Positions 13,901 through 23,578 of a DNA stretch of 64,000 bases are shown piece by piece. The DNA is from Stichopus chloronotus (lineage: Eukaryota > Echinodermata > Holothuroidea > Aspidochirotida > Stichopodidae). Where the stretch lies: NCBI GenBank assembly GCA_021234535.1, contig CM037839.1, positions 23,671,196-23,735,195 of the forward strand, given 5' to 3'. Position numbers and translations under genes: made by a program. Under the pieces are notes generated by a model. It was not told where the DNA came from. It did no database searches and was given only the letters and a program-made list of their open reading frames with translations. Positions within the stretch are counted from its first letter, which is position 1, and each line of letters begins with the position of its first letter.

Positions 13901-16170
13901 GGCTAGGCTAGAAAAAATTTTTGCCCCCACAGTTTTTTGTAATTTCCATTTGCCACCTCCCAAATCTGGCATCGCCATTGAACTTATGCAGTAGTGTATC
14001 AAACAATTTATGGGTTAAAAGAACTGGCGCCACTTCCGACGTCGGTTCCTGTATGTGGGGGTAGACCGGGATAGACTGGGCAAGGGGAGAAATAAAGGGG
14101 TGAATTGAGTGCGCGCAGAGACAACACATGCCAAACTGTAGGCAAAGACGATATGTACGTTTCTTTGTACGTCGAGAGTGCACCCGTTGTCCGACGTCCG
14201 GAACAGCAACCCCTCTCTTTCATGACCCCTAACAACCGTTGCTAGTACACACCGGCTCGTTCCCTTTGTCTCAAAGGCAATCGCGCATCCGGACTTCTGT
14301 TCCTGGCCTCAGAATGAGGCGAGAATTCTGGGAAAACCATCGTTGCTTATGTCCCCTAACAACCGTTGATACCACTAGCCGGCACGTTTTCTTTATCTCA
14401 AAGGCAAGCTCGCACCCGGCCTTTCATCCCAGGGCCTTTGAAGAAGCGACAAAGTACACCGCTGCCGATGAGGCAAACGGATCACCCAGTTCCCACCATA
14501 GATATGCAATCAAGGTTACAAGGCTTCCTTGTCACAGATCTTCGGCAATACTAAGGAACTAAATTAAGCACTTGCTCGAAATAAAAAGGCGTACAGCTTC
14601 TACAATAATGTTAACAGAGGACTTCGGGGTAGAAAATATCCCAGCATTACAGAAACGTATCAACGTGAGAGATTTCCAACGCAGCAGCTACCAATGTTTA
14701 CCGACTCTCTGAAATTAACATTTGAGTATTATTTCGTTGACGGGGCTCACTCCCTGTAGTATAAGCGTGCATATCACTTTCTCAGTGCTTGTGATGTGAG
14801 CATGTACCGCCTCCATCTGCTGTTCAAAGTTCACCATGAAGTTAACCATAAATTGTTACACTATAGTCTACTCAAGGCACCTGCTGAATCATTCCAATTG
14901 CATAGTAATTGTTGACAGGAGCTTAATATACGTGGCATTGTAATGGATTCATGCCATGGGGAAAGTTTACCTCTAACATTTATATCTTATACAGATCTAA
15001 TCGAAGTATCAGTCAAATGAACATATTGGCATTCCGTTCCTTTCCATGTCTTTGGTGAGAGCAACGGGAATAAGGTGACCAACAGCTTGAATGTCGTCTG
15101 CGTATCTCGATAGATGTGATTATAGTTCCGACAATCAGAGTTTGAAACAATATTATATATACCTTATACAGTTACAAAAAAAAAAAAACATCTATACAAT
15201 GACCTTGACTATTTCGTTCCAAGCGGTATTTTACGACAAAAAAGGAGAAAGAAATGCAGCCCATCTTTGAGATAATCCTATCCCGGCCTCTTTTATATCA
15301 ATATGGCATGCTCATAGTAATATGTCCCACTTTCCCAACCTATCGACACGTATCGAAACGATAAAAGATCTTTGCTAACGGTTTTACTTTCTACATTTCT
15401 ATGACTGAATAAGGTGAAGTATTGAAAGTTGTCAGGACAATATTAAAAATAATATATACTTTTGAGGTGAAGGCATGAAAGATATATGTAAACCAAGCCA
15501 GAAGTACAAAAGAAAAAACAACATCAAATAAAAGAACTGCCGAGAAAAGATATGCATGTAAAAAATGAAGAACCAAGCACTGAATACAATGGAAGAAAAC
15601 AAACCAATGTTATTCTAATTCTCTTTCACTTAAAAGTCAATATCGGATTGGTCACTATCGTTGTCTACCAAAGAACTGGTCACTTAACCTCAGCTTATGT
15701 TCATTATCCTGTAGTCAGGGGATATTAGATGACCTCTTCAGCTTGTCAATAAGGATATTACAAATTGAAGCTCACCAAAAGTATTTTATCCACGCATCAG
15801 AAAGGCAGAGGGAAATAATGACAGCGTTTTGAGTGGAAAAAAATAAAGACGTTGTAGAACCTTTTCACCACCATCACCAGAAGAAATGGATCTTGCCTGA
15901 ATTAAGAATGATAAGATAGAACGACTGACATGAAATGATATAAGAAGTGAGGCACATGCCTGGTATACGGTAGGCGGAATAAGTATGAACGACAAGATAA
16001 CAGGACATGATTTGCGAATTAGGCTACATAGTGTACATGTGTATGATTGAGTAAAATATGTAACGAATACATAATAAATTATATGAAGTTCTATGTGTAC
16101 CTGCTCCTCCTACTACTACATCGAGTAGCAGAGTGATTACTAAAGCCTCTCTGATGGTGTGAACATTCAT
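9274..16170 (-). CDS. IgSF gene A: four-Ig type I membrane protein, gene span
   Basis: Model of six minus-strand coding exons: 16101-16170, 13075-13392, 12029-12673, 11087-11425, 9680-9826 and, tentatively, 9274-9308. They total 1554 nt, or 517 residues. Every junction is phase 1, the usual arrangement for exons encoding extracellular Ig modules. Predicted order: signal peptide (1-23), V-like Ig (24-129), two Ig domains in one exon (130-344), a fourth Ig (345-457), a transmembrane exon (458-506) and a tail of about 11 residues. I infer a cell-surface recognition or adhesion receptor; no ligand or pathway can be read from the sequence. Gene B at 33.5-38.6 kb is its paralogue in the same orientation. 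No cytoplasmic ITAM or ITIM motif is visible, though more 3' exons could lie outside the model. The four extracellular exons are secure because gene B repeats their lengths exactly. The end of the gene is not secure. Confidence 0.75.
9680..9826 (-). CDS. IgSF gene A exon 5: transmembrane segment
   Basis: 147 nt with phase-1 borders: acceptor CATCTACAG (exon starts 9826), donor GTAAAT at 9679. It encodes a stalk (RVTYDEPNDVY) and then a very hydrophobic run of about 25 residues (VILMGLLILLLLLVSINLIW), closed by the basic stop-transfer LKKISDR. It lies 1.26 kb downstream of exon 4. The predicted topology is type I, with the Ig domains outside. No similar exon sits in the same position in gene B. 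Confidence 0.7.
10871..11014. repeat. Palindromic (TA)n element in gene A intron 4
   Basis: A TA array of about 80 bp (10901-10980) is flanked by inverted arms. The left arm, ACAATTATTTG...GATGCTATTA (10871-10898), is matched on the other strand by TAATAGCATCAAAT...CAAATAATTGT (10979-11014); the right arm holds one extra GAACAAAT. The structure can form a cruciform. It ends about 70 bp from the exon 4 donor. Confidence 0.8.
11087..11425 (-). CDS. IgSF gene A exon 4: membrane-proximal Ig domain
   Basis: 339 nt, phase 1 at both ends: acceptor TTTTTAG (exon starts 11425), donor GTAAGC at 11086. It begins with the proline-rich linker VPPRPPYLVV, then GCGYQQYC, with two closely spaced extra cysteines. 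The Ig core follows: NLTCKVHGIRPPVQLEW for the B and C strands and VTVECRV for the closing cysteine. It ends STRLDLVFKY. The linker and the GC...QYC pair are kept in gene B. Confidence 0.85.
12029..12673 (-). CDS. IgSF gene A exon 3: two Ig domains
   Basis: 645 nt, phase 1 at both ends: acceptor TTTCTAG (exon starts 12673), donor GTTTGT at 12028. The first domain has cysteine in SLLTCFVECARP, tryptophan in NVTWQ and the closing cysteine in SLLICEAA. The second has cysteine in MYLKCFDD, tryptophan in LVVWKKGN and a canonical KDEGMYFC. Several NxT/NxS sequons are present (NVT, NVS, NKT, NET, NLT), consistent with an extracellular location. Coding two Ig domains in one exon without an internal intron is shared with gene B. 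The frame stays open upstream of the acceptor to 12836, but that part is intronic by the splice model. Confidence 0.85.
13075..13392 (-). CDS. IgSF gene A exon 2: V-like Ig domain lacking the F-strand Cys
   Basis: The exon runs from the acceptor (TTAG, exon starting at 13392) to a GTAGGT donor at 13074: 318 nt, phase 1 at both ends. The B-strand cysteine is in IIKCSF and the C-strand tryptophan in SILWYDQ. The E-F region is EYDISDDGSLIIRNVTLNHERTYSV, quoted in parts as EYDISDDGSLII and NHERTYSV. Where a canonical V domain has D-x-G-x-Y-x-C, this one ends Y-S-V, so the second core cysteine is absent. An extra cysteine sits near the N-terminus (GKCSYQQY). The gene B exon 2 shows the same pattern. 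An alternative donor at 13070 would change the phase and is less likely. Confidence 0.85.
13640..13862. repeat. Tandem duplication in gene A intron 1 (about 120 bp units)
   Basis: Two imperfect units share TAGAGAT-TGCT-A, then GCC-TCTGGACCCCAC and a closing GACCCCA-AGGGG-C block. No coding signal. Confidence 0.5.
14222..14455. repeat. 127-bp tandem duplication in gene A intron 1
   Basis: CCCCTAACAACCGTTG occurs at 14225 and again 127 bp downstream. Each copy is followed by CCGGC-CGTT, CTTT-TCTCAAAGGCAA and CGCA-CCGG. The short open frames across it are by-products of the duplication. Confidence 0.75.
16101..16170 (-). CDS. IgSF gene A exon 1: signal peptide
   Basis: ATG at 16170 opens a 23-codon frame, MNVHTIREA followed by a hydrophobic LVITLLL core and a small-residue VVVGGA end. 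It is cut in phase 1 at a GTACAC donor (16100). The peptide has the n-region, h-region and c-region of a signal sequence. It is too short to have been noticed as an open frame. The 70-nt length from ATG to donor equals that of the gene B signal exon at 38489-38558, which supports the chosen ATG. It joins the V-domain exon across an intron of about 2.7 kb. Confidence 0.65.
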
Positions 16171-16480
16171 TTGGTTGATAGAAACAGCTTATATACTCCA
16201 TTAAATCCACGGATGACTCACATATGGAAAATATATATGTCGTACTTGAATGTGTTGCCTGTTGCATACGTGACATGTAGTCATTGGAAGCAGATGTATT
16301 TACACATAGCATCAATACCAGCATTTGTTTTATGTAAATGATGAAAGGTCTGTAGAAACGCAATCGATACCAGTAGGACACCTGACCTCGTGACCGGGCA
16401 ATATTTTAACATCTGTGCATCTCATTAAATTTGGAATATGTGCGCTCTTATTCTGTATTTTAGGACTACATTTAAAGGGA

Positions 16481-16830
16481 AATAGGGCGTTTAGAATACA
16501 CCAACATGGCATACAAAAGAAAATTGCGGTAATCATTGCTAAACCATTCAGTGTCATCAATAAACATCTACTTAAGCTTCATTTCCTCAAAACATTGTGC
16601 ATGTGATGAGTAACGGGAGATGCATCATTTGAAGTTTGAAAAGTTTGGGTGAACAAATTAGTGTTGAGTAAGAAATAACTGAATTTCTATCTTTGAGAAG
16701 CTTATTTCTTGAAGAGAAGGCTACTGCCTTTGCTTATTTTGAATAATCTATCATTTTTCGTCCACAAACATGGGTTTCAACAATATGGATGTTTTTTCTA
16801 CAACAAACGCCCTATTTCTCTTTAACATAC
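16481..16830. repeat. Block shared with 33888-34204
   Basis: Collinear similarity on the plus strand to 33888-34204. Shared pieces in order include AAATAGGG, GGCATA-AA-AAAA, TAATCATT, TCATCAATAA or TTATCAATAA, CTTAA, CTCA-AACATTGTG, GTGAACAAATTA and TCAACA. It lies about 310 bp upstream of the gene A start codon. It is not seen upstream of gene B. Confidence 0.65.
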
Positions 16831-16984
16831 AAAAACTAAACGTAGAAGTGTCGTTTCTTATCAAGATGCCAAATATCCAGATAAAGGTACCATACAATAA
16901 AGCTGTTGTAAGCGCAGCCGTCGCGACCGGACGGGGGATGGGGGCATATTGGTGCCTCACCCATCACAAAAAAAAATGTCAGAG

Positions 16985-17440
16985 CGATGATAGTCTGAAA
17001 TGCCAGTTGGAATTTTAAATATCTTAGCCTAGCACAATTCATAACATAAAATAGATGACAAATTTTTGCACCAGATTGTTCTAAAATTACCTTGAAATGG
17101 AAAAAATTCTTAATAAATCTGAAATACCACTTGAAGTTCTCATGAGCGACGACAGTAGAAAATCTGAAATAAGCCTAACATTTGGATTTTTTTTTATCTC
17201 AGTGAAACACATTTTATAAAATAAAACGATGCCAAATATTGCACTAGGCTGCTTTAAAGGTTACCTAGGCAATTGAAAAATTTCTCATTAAATCTGAAAT
17301 ACCATTTGAATTTCTCATATTTCAGTCAAGGAGCGACGGTAGTCAGAAAATCTGAAGCGTCAGTTGAATTTTTCATATCTCAGTTAAACACATTTTATGG
17401 CTTCAAAGGACGCCAAATATTGTACTAGTAGGTGAGAAAT
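16985..17440. repeat. Satellite-like tandem array, about 185 bp units
   Basis: Units share TCTGAAAT-CCA-TTG-A-TTT, TATCTCAGT, ACACA or CACAATT, TGCCAAATATTGCAC and GGTTACCT or ATTACCT followed by AAAA-TTCT. About two and a half units are present here. Further diverged units are at 18.06-18.45 and 18.78-18.86 kb. Confidence 0.65.
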
Positions 17441-18059
17441 TTTCAAAAAGGAGATGGGAACCCCTCCTCCCTTACAACCCTCTTTCAGGCCAACCATCAG
17501 TCTTCTCATGCTTTCCCCACTTATAAAAATTGTATTGTATGACATTTTTGTCCCATCAAGGTGGCCATGGGTGTCAATCCTGGGGGGACAGGAGAACACG
17601 TCCCCCACATTTTGTAAGGAGGAGGACATAATATCAAATGTCCCTCCACAATTCGAAAAGAGAAATGGTTTGGCTCACTTTTTGACTGGTAGGCTGCATT
17701 GTGACAAATATCGCCCACATTTTTGGTGAGTGACTGATGTAATCGCTGGCTGTGTGACCATGCAGTTTAGGTGTTCATGTACCAAGGTTAGACCCATATA
17801 TGTACACATCCCAAATGCCAACATCCGAGCGCTTCGCGAGCAGTGGTTTCTCCGCCGTGTTATGTCATTGGACAAAAGAAGGTAAGGGAAAGACACGCGA
17901 TCTATCCCCACAAATACGCCAACAAAATTTCAAATTACCAGAAAAAAGAGAACCTAGGTTAAATTCTGTTTGTGAACGTGTGTTTGAATGAATTGTCGAT
18001 ATACACTCAGGGGCGTCGGGAAGTTCCCCAACTATCAACAAAACAAAAGGCAGAGCTAC
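17441..18059. repeat. Dispersed repeat fragment related to 44.1-44.24 kb
   Basis: CCCCCACATTTTGTAA, AGAGAAATGGTTTGG-TCACTTTTTGA-TGGTA and CCCACA-TTTTGGT-AGTGAC occur in the same order at 17.60-17.74 kb and 44.14-44.24 kb. The rest of the stretch shows no gene. Confidence 0.5.
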
Positions 18060-19970
18060 GATAGTTGATACGAAGTTTAAGAAGCTAGTAAGGATTTTTC
18101 ATATTTCAATCTAGCACAATTTATGATGTAAAAGGATGTCAAATATTGTACCAGATTGTTAGGTTACCTGGTAACTGAAACAAATTTTTACTAAATCTGA
18201 AACTTCATATGAACTTCTCATATTTCAGTTTAGGAGTGAGGATTAGCCAGAGAGTCTGAAATACCAGTTGGAACTTTTCTTATCTCAGTCTAGAACATTG
18301 ACGGTTGTAGCAAACTAATATGCACCTGTAATGAGAGGAAAACTTATTGGAATAACTTTTGAAATTATATTTTGGAATAACTCCGGCAAAAATGACTGCA
18401 ATAGATGTGAAATATTGCACCAGATCTTGTTTAAGGTCACCTGCTAGTTGAAAATTTCTCAAAAAACCTGTAATCGTTAGAACGTAAAAACTGTTGAATG
18501 AACTGTTCAGAAAATTACTATAGCATAAATATTCTAGATAAGGGCAACCCAAATTAGTACTTGTATTGAATAGAATGATGTTTTTTCTTATTAACTGAGA
18601 AATTTCAGACATGAGAGCCCTATTTCAAGGCACCCTGAAGAAGGCTATCATATCGGTACAACAACTATCTTTGCTTTGTCATGCAGTCATCGACAGTCGT
18701 GGCAAACTGAGTCAAGACTGTAATCGCCAGCGATTAACAATTGTTGGTAATAATATTTCTGTAACTATGATTTCTCGGGAAAACATTTTAACCGTAATAG
18801 ATACAAATATTGCACCAGATTTTGCCTAAGGTTAACTGGTAGTTGGAAAACTTCCAAAAAGAAATAAAACTGTTATCGTTAGAAAGTAAAAACTGTTGAA
18901 TACATTGCTTGAAATTACAATAGCATAATTATTCTAGATAAGAGCAATCCAATTATTACCATTTTTCCATAGAATAATTTTCTCATAATTGATAGACTAC
19001 AGAAGTAAGATCCTTATTTCAAGGCTACGTGCAACCCAGAACACACAAGAAGTGTCTGCCGGGCACCTGGGGATTTGTAAAGTCAGCCATTTTCTGGAAC
19101 GTTTATCGCCAACAGATGGTAGCGCTCCGCTTAGATAGTTCTGCCCCGATGTGCTCGCAAAAGTGCCAAGCCATAGTCTGACTCTAATCCCCTGCTGAAA
19201 ACCATGGATAGACTCCACATATCATTACACCCTAGGGGTTCTCCCGTAATTTCTGTTTACATTCTATTCACGTCCACTGTCTAACTGACGGAAGTTTTTT
19301 TTTTGTCGAAATTTCGCTGAGGATTTTGAATCACTCTCCATCACACTTTTCACTGGGAATTCCCTTATACGTATCACCATTTTTCATAGATTGTTTTTCA
19401 AATTGCAGAAATTATGTACCTCTCCATGCCTGATACATGCAGCCTAGAACACTCAGGAAAGGCCGTTTTCTGCTATCTGGGGAGTTGGTAAAACCCCAAA
19501 TCTCTTTTGCGCTACGCGCCAACTAATGGTGGCTCTCTGTTTGGACATTAATTTGAAATAAACAACATTCGGGCGAAAAGTCTCTGCCCCCCCCCCCCCC
19601 CAATTTCTAGGTGTCCGTATGCCTATGTGTTCAGCCAAAAATATTTGCCAAGTGTTTACAGATAAAACGAAAGACGATGAGCAATTCATTAGGATTCTTG
19701 TATCACCTCAAACTTGATACGTATTACTGTTTTTCATGAATGTTTTTTCTTTTTCACATGGATTGAGGAAATGCAGATTATGATATCCCTAGTTTTAGGC
19801 TGAATATATGCAGCAAAAATAAGAATAAGAAGTGCCGTTTTGGCTATCTGTGTAGTTTGACAAGCCAAAATTTTCTTGTAGGGGAGCTGATGGTGATGCT
19901 CCGCTTAGACGGTCCTGACGTTACTCAGCCCCCTCCCTTTATTTTTGTTTTCTTGCGCCGAAATAAAAGG
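18060..19970. repeat. Mixed tandem and dispersed repeat block
   Basis: Diverged units of the array at about 17 kb are interleaved with copies of the family seen at 290-735. The latter are recognisable by a TTTCAAGGC or TTTTAGGCTG start, a GCCGTTTT or GTCTGCC segment, CTATCTG or CACCTGGGGA, and a TGGTAGCGCTCCGCTTAGA or TGGTGATGCTCCGCTTAGA end. Copies begin near 18.6, 19.0, 19.4 and 19.8 kb, about 400 bp apart. A C14 run lies near 19.59 kb. There is no coding content. Confidence 0.55.
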
Positions 19971-20640
19971 GCCTAGTCTATAGCGCTCCGGCCAAATCGC
20001 GGGATTGCGTGATTACCGCATTTGTCTCCTGAATCCAGCACAAAGATAAATCTTATCCAACTCCAAATAAGATTCTACTTTGATGAAATCCACGGAGCTT
20101 CTCAGATAGCCTGAGCTTTGTTGAATTCTACTACTTTGATATATTTCTGAGTCAGTTATTTCTTTCTCCTCTTGGGCAAAACAGTTATTTGTAGTTTAAA
20201 TTGTCTAAGATCACTCGGCCATTAGTAAGTTTTGGTTTTAGTCCGAGAACACATTGCAATGCACGAAGTCGATATGCACGTACACACTTTCCCTGTAGTG
20301 GAAGACATGTCAGAGAATACCCTATTTGGGGCATTTTGGATAGTCCATTTTCCCGGCCTTGCACTGAAGTATATTCTCAATGGCTAATCTAGTTCATTTC
20401 AGAATTGTTTTTACTTTTAATGGTGTCAATAAACTGCAAAAGAAAATTAATGTTGCCTCCATTTGACAAGCCATAATGCTCCCCATGAAATACTTTAATT
20501 TCCAGCAATCTGAAGCCTCTGGTTTTGGTAAAAATAGGGTACTCTTGCCCGCTCTGAGTGCTGTAATGTGCAGTCAACACAATACGTGATAGTTCATATC
20601 ATTAGGCATATTTCTTAGTTTTAATGCTAATCAGTATTAT
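19971..20640. other. No gene recognised
   Basis: Short open frames only. No exon-like frame with splice borders is seen. Confidence 0.45.
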
Positions 20641-21530
20641 GTTTAATATTTACCGAATGTCAACAGGTTGAACATCATCGTATGACACGTGGATAAGTAA
20701 TGACTCCCAGCCCATTTAGAAAACGTTTAGTAAAGACAGCCCAATCGGGTACCAACAGGGCCCCAGTTGGGCCAAAATAGTTCATCGCCCAACCAAGCCC
20801 AGTAATTCAGCCTATTTTAGTTTCGCCTCCTGAATTGTGTTGGTAAACATGAGCTTACGTCAATTTATTCAAGAAATGTCGCATAATTGTTTTATACATT
20901 TGTGATGTGACCCATCGGGCCCAAGAAGGCCCCTCTTGAAATTTGTACGTGCATGGCCCAAGTTTTGCCTAATATTTATCCGATCTTCAGTATAAATCTT
21001 TGGTTTAGTATTTATCAAACGTATATTTATGACCCGGTCACTTGAAGTTGGAACAGGTCAAAAGTCATCTTTCGCTACATAAATACAGTCAATATTTCTT
21101 AAGACCATTTACACAACATTTAAAGACAGCCCAACTAGGTATCCACAGGGGGACCAAGTCGTGCATAACCCAAATCACACCCAAGAAAAACGCACCTTAA
21201 GTTTTTATTTCCCTTTTTACTTCTTTCAACCAATGTGTGTAAATGTAGGCTTGAATCACACAAATACCTCACAATTTTTTTAAACGTTTGTGATAATGGT
21301 GCCGAAACCAACTGTAGTACTTGATTTAGTACTTATTTGGTGTACCGTATTTAGGACCTCAGTTCAAAGGTTAAACATCACTTTTCTCACGATGAGCAAC
21401 TCATGACTCACAGCCCAATTGTAAGATTTTTAAGGACAGCCAATTGGGCATGGACAGTGAGGGTCCCAGTTAGGTCCAAATAATACAAAGCCCAACTCAA
21501 CTCCAACTCCAAGTCAGAAGACATGTTCCT
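20641..21530. repeat. Three imperfect tandem units
   Basis: The diagnostic block AAAGACAGCCCAA followed by GGGTA or GGTAT, then CAACAGGG or CCACAGGG and CCAAGT or CCAGTTGGG, starts near 20735, 21122 and 21434. Unit lengths are 310-390 bp. The material between also matches: cold spots such as CAC-AATT-TTTTA-AC-TTTGTGAT occur twice. The array is non-coding. Confidence 0.6.
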
Positions 21531-22160
21531 TGCCTGGAATTCCCCTTACAATTATATCGTGATACTTAATGGGCGCACCAGAATGCGAGGCTAAGGTTCT
21601 GTGAACTAAATAACTTCTTTAAACAAGGACCATACAGCTATATTTTCTTTGCTATGCTATTGAAAAGGATCGTTGCAAATGTTGTATGCGAAGGTATTAT
21701 AACATATATGAACAATTTATTTCTAAAATATTTCCTGTCGTATATGTATTTTATTCTACGCAACAGAAACTACAGGTTTCTCCTGGAAATGGTGCAACCA
21801 ACACCCTCAGTTAAGTTGACAGCTATTGATGTTCTGCTCCTTGTAATAACTTTGTCTCTACACATATGGCAATAAGTGGATATTTACCATCTGAAAATAA
21901 CAACAAAGATAATAGATACGCTCAAAGCAGTCAAACTGTATTGAATGACAACAAAAAGATAAATGTTGCAATAACTAGTGGATGCTGATATGATAGAGGT
22001 TTGGTGACATCCTATAATTTTACGAGGTTTATTACTCTGAGCACTGACATACGGCACATTACCAAACTGAGAAAATTGATACGCATGGCGTTTGTTCTCA
22101 ACCTCGCTGAGACGCCAAAGGTCTCAGTTTATAATGTCCAGCCTATAAACCTAAAGCTTG
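21531..22160. other. No gene recognised
   Basis: An open frame at 21654-21875 (plus) has an ATG but no coding-like composition and no paralogue. I see no reason to call it a gene. Confidence 0.45.
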
Positions 22161-23578
22161 ACCAGACACTCAAATGACTTCTTGAGCCCTTGCCCATATC
22201 CCATTATTCCATGTACACACAATCACTTTAAGCAAAAGCAACCAGTGGAGAAGGGACGGGACCATATAAACACGAAAAACAAAACACAAGAATGTAAACC
22301 ACATATTACTTTATGGGCTTCGTGTTACCAAATGCTGATATGCAGAAGTAATTTCATTGACTCAGCCTGGATAAAAATTGTGGTAATGAAGGATGGCATA
22401 CATCTCTTAGCCAAGGTAATTAACAAGTGGATAGAAAGTTCCTGACCCCCAATAGTAGTTAAAGGTCTGAAAATGTGTAGGAGTTGCTGGCAACTGGGAT
22501 GTTCAGTGATTGCTTAGAAAAGGTCATAACTCTACAGAGCTATGCAAAGTGATTGTTTGAAGAGGGCGAACAAAAATGGGCTTTTAATAGTTTCATGAGT
22601 TGAAAGAAGATGGGAACACATTCTATTTAGCAACAATATCTGCTATTCAATATCTCAAAAGCATCACATGTTGGGCTTTTTAATCCAGGACAGGTCTTTG
22701 AAAGGGTAGAACTCATTATACATTCATTAAATGTCGCATCATCTCTGTGTTACATATCACATGTAATGTAAGACCCTTTGTAAATGCTTGCTTTTTGGGT
22801 GATCATTGCTAAAGTCAACTACCTTGTGACGTACCATAGAAAAGGTAGGGGGAATGATCGATCCTATTACGTTACAGTGATAACAAGATGTGACAATTGA
22901 TTTCTCCCAAATTTTATACAATTCTTATCAAGACGGAGGTAAACAAATATCAGATTTGCTGTAAATACAAATCTCTAAGATCGTAAACATTTCGATTTCG
23001 ATTTCAACGTTTGACTAAGTATAGAAACAGTAACAGATAATTTTCCCAGTCTTCCAATTTAATTGAGAGAGATCATGTACTTATCAAGTGCTACCTCTGT
23101 TGACAGTCTGAAGTTGCACTCAGTTTCTGCGATGTTTTCCTTAACACTTTTTCGTACTTTAACCTCTGGTGACTTCAAAATGACCTTTAAGGTCCATGAA
23201 AATAGGAGCGATAGGAATCATTTATTCACAGTACACTATCAACACATCAACTTTGAAGTTCAAGCATTTTCCCTCCTTGAGATTAGCTTAAAAACCTTTG
23301 ACCTCAAATGATAATAGTTTGTTGCTGAGAAATCTCCCTTGGTGACCTTTGACCTCCATGAAAAACAACAGGGATCGTCTTCTCACAATGGACTACCAAT
23401 ACAGCAACCAATGGACAACAAATATAGCAACAAGTCTGAGCACTGTTCCCTTCTTGAGACACCGTGTTTACACGCCAAGGCGTCACATACACAGACACAC
23501 ACACCTTCACACAAACAAACACATTCGCCATCAGCACATATTCGAAACTCACTTCCTTGTCGGGAAGCAAGGAAAGTC
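22161..23578 (-). repeat. Composite dispersed element, copy 1 (inverted)
   Basis: Read on the minus strand this copy follows the same order as 44291-45622. It has a head with an imperfect CTTCCTTGTCGGGAAGCAAGG palindrome, GT-rich sequence, a DR1 motif (TGACCTTTGACCT on the plus strand, 23343-23355) with related half-sites at about 23.18 and 23.30 kb, a GAATAGCAGATATTGTTGCTAAATAG-type block (split here as AGCAGATATTGTTGC), TGTAAACCACAT and an end in TTTGAGTGTCTGGT. It is about 1.42 kb long. No open frame of useful length is present, so it would be non-autonomous if it is a transposable element. Confidence 0.7.
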
